Positions 21,913-26,851 of a DNA stretch of 26,851 nt are shown in pieces. The DNA comes from Armatimonadota bacterium (GTDB lineage Bacteria; Sysuimicrobiota; Sysuimicrobiia; Sysuimicrobiales; VGFF01). Each line of letters begins with the position of its first letter. The stretch's first letter is position 1. The translations under genes were made by a program, and so were the position numbers. The stretch spans positions 1 to 26,851 of the forward strand of contig VGFF01000011.1 in NCBI GenBank assembly GCA_016868955.1, given 5' to 3'. The notes under the pieces were generated by a model that saw only the letters and a program-made list of their open reading frames with translations, was not told the DNA's origin and ran no database searches.

Positions 21913-24567
21913 ATGAACGCCGCCGCGCTCCGCGAAGCGTTCCTCTCGTTCTTCGAAGAACGCGGGCATGCGCGGGTGCCGAGCTCGTCGCTCGTGCCCG
22001 CCGACGATCCGACGCTGCTGTTCACGAACGCCGGCATGGTCCAGTTCAAGAACGTCTTTCTCGGCTTGGAAGCTCGTCCGTACGCGGCCGCCGTCACGGT
22101 GCAGAAGTGCATGCGCGTCTCCGGGAAGCACAACGACCTCGAGAACGTCGGGCCCTCACCGCGGCACCACACGTTCTTCGGGATGCTGGGGAACTTCAGC
22201 TTCGGCGCGTACTTCAAGACGGAGGCGATTCGGCACGCCTGGTCGTTCGTCACCGGCACGCTCGCTGTCGATCCGCGCCGGCTCGTCTTGACAGTGCACG
22301 ACGCCGACGATGAAGCCGAGGTGGCGTGGCGCGCCGTTGACGGCGTGCGTCCGGACCAGATCCTGCGCATGGGCGACAAGACGAACTTCTGGGCGATGGG
22401 AGAGGTCGGCCCGTGCGGTCCAACGAGCGAGCTGCATTACGACTGGGGTCCGGCCGCGTGCACCTGCGGCCGTCCCGACTGCAGCGTCGCGCTGGACAAC
22501 GGCTGCTTGCGCTGGCTGGAGATCTGGAACCTCGTGTTCATGCAATTCGAGCAGCGCCCGGACGGTTCGCGCGTGCCGCTGCGACGACCCGGCGTCGACA
22601 CCGGTATGGGGCTCGAGCGCATCGCGTCCGTGATGGTCGGAAAGAACGACAACTACGCGACCGATCTGTTCCTGCCGATTCTCGATCGCATTGAGGCGCT
22701 GGCCGGACACACGACCGCGCAGCGGGCCGCGCACGAGATCGCCTATCGAGTCATCGCCGACCACAGCCGCGCCGCGGCATTTCTTGTCGCCGACGGCGTC
22801 GTCCCCGGCAACGAAGGGCGGGCCTACGTGCTGCGCATGGTGCTGCGGCGGGCAATGCGGTACGGCCGCAAGGCGGGCTTTGAAGGTCGGTTCCTCGCCG
22901 ACGTCGCGGACGCGGTGGTGACGTCGATGGGCGCTGCCTATCCGGATACGCTGGCGCGGCGCGACTTCGTGCGCCGCGTCATCGAGGCGGAGGAAGACCG
23001 TTTCGCGCAGACGCTGCAGAGCGGCCTCGTGCGGCTGGAGGAAGCGGTCACGGCGGCGATATCCGCCGGCGGCACGCGGCTGCCCGGTGAAGATGCGTTC
23101 CGCCTCTACGATACGTACGGGTTCCCACGCGAGATGACGCTGGACGCCGTTCGGGAAGCGGGCCTGGAGGTCGACTGGGAAGGCTTCGATGCGGCGATGG
23201 CCCGGCAACGGGAGCGGGCGCGCGCCGGCGGGGAGTTCCGTGCGCGCTCCGCGGACGATCTGCGCGCGCTAGCGGAGACGGCGCCGCCGGCGACGTTCGT
23301 CGGCTATGACGCGCTCACGGCCGACGCGGAGATCGCGTGGCTGCAAGTCGGCGGTGCCCGATCGGCTGTCGCGCGCGACGGGGATGAGATCGCGGTCGTC
23401 CTCGATCGCACGCCATTCTATGCCGAGGCCGGCGGCCAAGTCGGCGATACCGGCACGATCATGACCGACAGCGGCGAGGTGGCCATCAGCGACACGAGCC
23501 GCCTGGTCAAGCGCGTCATCGTGCACCGCGGCACGGTCAGGCGCGGCGAAGTCCGCGAGGGCCAGCAGGCGATCGCGGCCGTCGACGCGGTCCGGCGCGC
23601 CGAGATCCGCCGCCATCACACGGCGACGCACCTGCTGCACAAGGCGCTGCGCGAGACGTTGGGGGAGAACGCCCGGCAAGCTGGCTCGCTCGTCGCGCCG
23701 GACCGCCTGCGGTTCGACTATCAAGCCCTGGAAGCGCCGACCACCGACCAGCTCGCGGCCATCGAGCGGCGCGTGAACGAGAAGATCCTGGAAGCGTTAC
23801 CCGTGGCGACGGACGTGTTGCCCTACCGGGAAGCGGTCGCGCGCGGCGCGATGGCCCTGTTCGGAGAGAAGTACGGCGACGATGTGCGAATGGTCAGCGC
23901 TGGCGAGTACAGCCGCGAGCTGTGCGGTGGAACCCACGTACAGAACACGAGCGAAGCTGGGTCCTTTTACATCGCCTCCGAGACGGCGGTCGCCGCCGGC
24001 GTACGGCGCATCGAAGCGGTGGCGGGGCAGGCGGCCGTGGCCCGAGCGGGACGCCAAGCACGGCTGCTGCGCGAGCTGGAAGGGCGGTTGAAGGCCACCG
24101 GGGAAGAGCTGCCATCGCGCGTCGATCGCCTCCAAGAACGGCTGCGCGCCGCCGAACGCGCGGCCGAGGAAGCGTCCACGCGCTCGGCTGCCGGCGACTT
24201 CGATCGCATCGCGTCCGCGCGCGTGGAGGTCGACGGCGTGCCCCTCTATGCGGGGCGTCTGGATGGCGTCGACGCCGACGCGCTGCGTGCCGCCGCCGAT
24301 CGCGTGCGCGATCGGGTTGGCACGGGCGTGATCGTGCTCGGCGGCGCGCACGACGATCGTGTCGCTTTGCTGGTCATGGTCACGAAGGACTTGACCGCCC
24401 GTATCAACGCTGGCGAGGTGATTCGGCCGATTGCGTCGGTCGTCGGCGGCAACGGCGGCGGCCGGCCGGAGCTCGCGCAAGCGGGCGGAAAGGACGTTGC
24501 GCGTCTGGACGAAGCCTTGCGCGGCGCCGCGGACGTGGTCGCCGGGCTGCTCGGACGCGCTCGATGA
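21913..24567 (+). CDS. alaS: Alanyl-tRNA synthetase
   Basis: An 884-residue class II synthetase that charges tRNA-Ala. The catalytic domain is N-terminal (motif 2 region with FGMLGNFSFGAYFK; GLERI near 235). The editing domain carries the Zn ligands H569 and H573 (HHTATH) plus C671 and H675 (CGGTH) that clear mischarged Ser/Gly. A C-terminal DHHA1/C-Ala domain ends with GGNGGGRPELAQAGGKD. Length is typical. ATG follows the RNase G stop with no gap; the stop lies one base before the ruvX GTG. Confidence 0.98.
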   Translation: MNAAALREAFLSFFEERGHARVPSSSLVPADDPTLLFTNAGMVQFKNVFLGLEARPYAAAVTVQKCMRVSGKHNDLENVGPSPRHHTFFGMLGNFSFGAYFKTEAIRHAWSFVTGTLAVDPRRLVLTVHDADDEAEVAWRAVDGVRPDQILRMGDKTNFWAMGEVGPCGPTSELHYDWGPAACTCGRPDCSVALDNGCLRWLEIWNLVFMQFEQRPDGSRVPLRRPGVDTGMGLERIASVMVGKNDNYATDLFLPILDRIEALAGHTTAQRAAHEIAYRVIADHSRAAAFLVADGVVPGNEGRAYVLRMVLRRAMRYGRKAGFEGRFLADVADAVVTSMGAAYPDTLARRDFVRRVIEAEEDRFAQTLQSGLVRLEEAVTAAISAGGTRLPGEDAFRLYDTYGFPREMTLDAVREAGLEVDWEGFDAAMARQRERARAGGEFRARSADDLRALAETAPPATFVGYDALTADAEIAWLQVGGARSAVARDGDEIAVVLDRTPFYAEAGGQVGDTGTIMTDSGEVAISDTSRLVKRVIVHRGTVRRGEVREGQQAIAAVDAVRRAEIRRHHTATHLLHKALRETLGENARQAGSLVAPDRLRFDYQALEAPTTDQLAAIERRVNEKILEALPVATDVLPYREAVARGAMALFGEKYGDDVRMVSAGEYSRELCGGTHVQNTSEAGSFYIASETAVAAGVRRIEAVAGQAAVARAGRQARLLRELEGRLKATGEELPSRVDRLQERLRAAERAAEEASTRSAAGDFDRIASARVEVDGVPLYAGRLDGVDADALRAAADRVRDRVGTGVIVLGGAHDDRVALLVMVTKDLTARINAGEVIRPIASVVGGNGGGRPELAQAGGKDVARLDEALRGAADVVAGLLGRAR

Positions 24568-24568
24568 C

Positions 24569-25024
24569 GTGCGAATCCTTGCTTTGGACTACGGAGACAA
24601 GCGGATCGGTCTGGCGATTTGCGACGTCACCGAGACCGCGACCCGCGTGCTACCGTTCATCGCCCGCCGGTCCGACGACCAGGCCGCGGCCGCGGTCACG
24701 GCCGTCTCCGCGGAAGAGGCGGCGGAGCTGATCGTGGTCGGATTGCCGTTGAACATGGACGGTACGGAGGGCGCGGCGGCGGCCCGGGCGCGACGGTTCG
24801 CGGCGCGCTTGGCATCGCTGGGGCCGATCGCGGTGACGATGGCCGATGAACGAAGGACGACCGTCGACGCCGAGCGAATGCTGCTCGACCTCGATGCGAC
24901 GCGGGCGCGTCGGCGCCGCCAGCGGGATGGCGTGGCGGCCGCGCTGCTGCTCCAATCCTTGCTCGAAGACCGGCGCGCCGCACGTGGTCGCGCCACGCGC
25001 GGAGGCGGCGACATCGATGAGTGA
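24569..25024 (+). CDS. ruvX: RuvX/YqgF-type putative Holliday-junction resolvase
   Basis: A 151-residue RNase H-fold protein. Motifs of the YqgF family are all visible: ILALDYGDKRIGLA with the first catalytic Asp, VVGLPLNMDGTEG, ADERRTT with Glu, and the C-terminal D-x-AAALLLQ. The family is implicated in pre-16S rRNA maturation as well as DNA junction resolution. GTG 24569 is chosen since it places the start right before the conserved RILALDYG; the frame is open upstream inside alaS. The small IreB gene that sits between alaS and this gene in Bacillus is absent here. Confidence 0.93.
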   Translation: MRILALDYGDKRIGLAICDVTETATRVLPFIARRSDDQAAAAVTAVSAEEAAELIVVGLPLNMDGTEGAAAARARRFAARLASLGPIAVTMADERRTTVDAERMLLDLDATRARRRRQRDGVAAALLLQSLLEDRRAARGRATRGGGDIDE

Positions 25025-25286
25025 ATCCGAAGGTCCGGGCCGGACCTTGATCTTCACCGACGACGTCGGGCGCGAGCATCGCGTCACCGTCGTCGAATAC
25101 GTCGAGCTCGACGACGTGCAATACGTTCTCGTCTCGGAGTCGGAGTCCGCGGACGATTCCGTCGGTCTGCTCAAGTCGGTCGACGGCACGCACTTCGAGC
25201 CGATCACCGACGACATGGAAATTGAGCGCGTCCTCGACCTGTTCGCCGAGGAAGGGATCTACGTCGAGCTCGAAAGCGACAGCTAG
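25017..25286 (+). CDS. DUF1292 (YrzB-like) acidic protein
   Basis: An 89-residue, strongly acidic protein with the DUF1292 pattern: IFTDDVGREHRVTVVEYVELDDVQYVLV followed by a C-terminal helix IERVLDLFAEE. Function unknown; the family almost always lies between ruvX and mltG in Bacillota, as here. ATG 25017 overlaps the ruvX end by 8 bp, with GGAGG about 11 bp upstream. Confidence 0.88.
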   Translation: MSESEGPGRTLIFTDDVGREHRVTVVEYVELDDVQYVLVSESESADDSVGLLKSVDGTHFEPITDDMEIERVLDLFAEEGIYVELESDS

Positions 25287-26301
25287 CGAGACGGCGCGCA
25301 GGCGCGTCCGGATCGTCGCCGCGGCGCTGGCGACCCTGGTCGTCCTCGGCGCCCTCGCCGGATACGGCATCCGCGCCGTGCGCGAGCCGGTCGGCGTCGG
25401 CGCGCCGGTGGAGATTCGCGTTCCCGAAGGCGCCTCGCTGCCGCAGATCGCGGAGATGCTGCATGCCCACGGGTTGATCCGCCACCCGGCGGTGTTCCTC
25501 TGGACGGCCCTTGCTCGGGGGGCCGAGCGTACCTTGCAGGCGGGGCGCTACCGGTTCTCCCCGGCTGAGGACGTCGACACCATCGTCCGCCGGATCGCCG
25601 CCGGCGAAGTCGTTTCCGTCGCGTTCGTGATTCCGGAAGGATACACGGCGGAGCAGATCGTCGCGACCGTCGCGGCGGCCGGGATCGGGGATGAGGAGCG
25701 CTTGCGGTCGGTGTTCCGAAACGCCGATCGGTCGATCGTCGTGCCACAGATGCGCGGGAACGCCAGCGGCTTCTTGGAAGGATATCTCTTCCCGGATACG
25801 TACCGGATCTCCCCCGACGCGCGCGACGAAGACGTGGCACGGCGCATGGTGGGGCGCTTCGCCGCCGCCGCCGGGCCGCTCCTCGAGGGGCGGCTGCCCT
25901 TGGGTCTCTCGCCCCATGCCATCGTGACGATCGCGTCGATGGTCGAGCGCGAGGCCCGCGTGGCCACTGAGCGCCCGGTGATCGCGGGCGTGATCTACAA
26001 TCGGCTGCGCCGTGGGATGCGGTTGGAGATCGACGCGACCGTCTTGTACGCGCTCGGCCGGCACAAGGCGGTCGTCCGCAATCGCGATCTCGAAATCGAC
26101 TCTGCGTTCAACACGTATCGAGTGAGCGGGCTGCCGCCGGGGCCGATCGCGAGCCCCGGGCTGCCGGCGATCGAAGCGGCGGTGCGCCCGGCGACGCACG
26201 ACTTCCTCTACTACGTAGCTCGCGACGACGGCTCGCACGTCTTCACGCGAACGTTCGATGAGCACCTGCGCGCGATCCGCGACGTCCGGGGCGAACGGTG
26301 A
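25222..26301 (+). CDS. mltG: MltG endolytic peptidoglycan transglycosylase
   Basis: A protein of up to 359 residues with a basic N-terminus, one membrane helix (about 29-48), a LysM-like subdomain (VPEGASLPQIAEML) and the YceG domain with FLEGYLFPDTY and the catalytic Glu242 in IASMVEREA. It cleaves nascent glycan strands in the outer leaflet and is thought to set glycan length. The start is uncertain: no ATG or GTG lies between the preceding frame and the membrane helix, so TTG 25222, inside the 3' end of the DUF1292 gene, is the best candidate. The stop overlaps the next GTG by 4 bp. Confidence 0.92.
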   Translation: MSASSTCSPRKGSTSSSKATASETARRRVRIVAAALATLVVLGALAGYGIRAVREPVGVGAPVEIRVPEGASLPQIAEMLHAHGLIRHPAVFLWTALARGAERTLQAGRYRFSPAEDVDTIVRRIAAGEVVSVAFVIPEGYTAEQIVATVAAAGIGDEERLRSVFRNADRSIVVPQMRGNASGFLEGYLFPDTYRISPDARDEDVARRMVGRFAAAAGPLLEGRLPLGLSPHAIVTIASMVEREARVATERPVIAGVIYNRLRRGMRLEIDATVLYALGRHKAVVRNRDLEIDSAFNTYRVSGLPPGPIASPGLPAIEAAVRPATHDFLYYVARDDGSHVFTRTFDEHLRAIRDVRGER

Positions 26302-26813
26302 ACCGCTGGCTGGCACCGCGGCGCCGTGTTCGCCGCGTTGTCGATCTCGATCCACGGTCGCTCGTCGATCGAGGCATCCGAGCGGTCGTCTTCGACCTCG
26401 ACAATACGCTTCTGCCGTACTCCGCCAAGGAGCTCGAACCCGCGATCCTGCAATGGTTCGAAGCATTCCGCGCCGCCGGCCTTCGCGGTGCCGTCGTCTC
26501 CAACGCGTTCTTCGGCCGCGCCGGGCGCGCGGCCGAGCATCTCGGGCTGATGATCGTGCGCGGCGCCCCGAAGCCGAATCCGATGCGGCTGCGGCGCGCG
26601 ATGGCGCGGCTCGAAACGCGCCCCGACCAGACCGCCGTCATCGGGGATCAGCTGTTCACTGACATGCTGCCCGGCAACGTATTGGGCATGTACACGATCC
26701 TCGTCGATCCGCTGGCGCCGGGCGAGTTCATCTCGACCCGATTAATGCGGATCCTGGAATGGATCGCGGGGCGTCGCGACGGGGATTCATTTCCCGGCCC
26801 CCACGGCCGATAA
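26298..26813 (+). CDS. YqeG-type HAD-IIIA phosphatase
   Basis: A 171-residue HAD-superfamily hydrolase of the YqeG group. Motif I is FDLDNTLLP (nucleophile D33, acid/base D35), motif II is near VVSNA, the motif III Lys lies in APKPNP, and motif IV is IGDQLFTD. Members are small soluble phosphatases; some are linked to phosphatidylglycerophosphate dephosphorylation, but the substrate here cannot be told from sequence. GTG start overlapping mltG by 4 bp. Confidence 0.9.
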   Translation: MNRWLAPRRRVRRVVDLDPRSLVDRGIRAVVFDLDNTLLPYSAKELEPAILQWFEAFRAAGLRGAVVSNAFFGRAGRAAEHLGLMIVRGAPKPNPMRLRRAMARLETRPDQTAVIGDQLFTDMLPGNVLGMYTILVDPLAPGEFISTRLMRILEWIAGRRDGDSFPGPHGR

Positions 26814-26851
26814 TGGAGAACGGCTGCTTGCGTGGAACTCGGCGCTTCTCC
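26813..26851 (+). CDS. Possible start of a further gene, cut by the window end
   Basis: The last A of the yqeG TAA stop begins an ATG (TAATG coupling) with an open frame of 13 codons to the window edge, reading MENGCLRGTRRFS. In related genomes aroE or yqeH can follow yqeG; the piece is too short to identify. A GTG at 26832 in another frame is an alternative start. Confidence 0.3.
   Translation, partial: MENGCLRGTRRFS

Overview
The window is a densely packed, very GC-rich bacterial segment. All genes I can support lie on the + strand, mostly with 0-50 bp gaps or 1-8 bp overlaps. The right half has the gene order typical of Bacillota and related Gram-positive-affiliated lineages: DUF4321 - radC - mreBCD - mrdA - rodA - RNase G - alaS - ruvX - DUF1292 - mltG - yqeG. 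With the GC content, this suggests a deep-branching high-GC Bacillota-like or neighbouring phylum. No rRNA or other marker allows a firmer placement.

Region 1 (1-2371) encodes cytochrome c maturation proteins CcmA (5' end cut off), CcmB, CcmC, CcmD and CcmE. CcmE has the cysteine-type CxxxY haem site instead of HxxxY, as in the variant called System I*. CcmC appears to lack the second of its two conserved haem-ligand histidines.

Region 2 (2437-10088) is the most unusual part: a co-directional respiratory cluster. It contains a dihaem cytochrome c lipoprotein, a Rieske protein, a cytochrome b that keeps only one of the two haem-ligand His pairs, and two small membrane proteins. These are followed by a second cytochrome b with all four His and a C-terminal 2x[4Fe-4S] ferredoxin domain, an MvhD-like iron-sulfur protein and a 40-aa membrane peptide. 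The cluster ends with a CcoN-like protein that has lost all haem and copper ligands, a CcoO-like monohaem protein and a membrane-anchored cytochrome c. I read it as an atypical Rieske/cytochrome b complex with two different b subunits. It has an iron-sulfur exit (or entry) on the cytoplasmic side and a catalytically dead oxidase-like membrane scaffold. Quinol-based electron bifurcation, or its reverse, is an attractive hypothesis but is inference.

Region 3 (10129-13999) holds a polyprenyl diphosphate synthase (probably menaquinone side chain) and a HisKA_2-type kinase with an ANTAR response regulator (RNA-binding antitermination type). It also has a holin-like/DUF1469-type membrane protein with an overlapping small membrane protein, TatA and a DUF4321 protein. 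TatA is relevant because the Rieske protein carries a twin-arginine signal.

Region 4 (14118-26851) covers cell shape, envelope and housekeeping: RadC (altered JAMM motif), MreB, MreC, MreD, PBP2, RodA, RNase G, alanyl-tRNA synthetase, RuvX, DUF1292, MltG, a YqeG-type HAD phosphatase, and possibly the first codons of one more gene at the right edge. No tRNA, rRNA, CRISPR array, insertion sequence or intergenic gap over 300 bp was seen.
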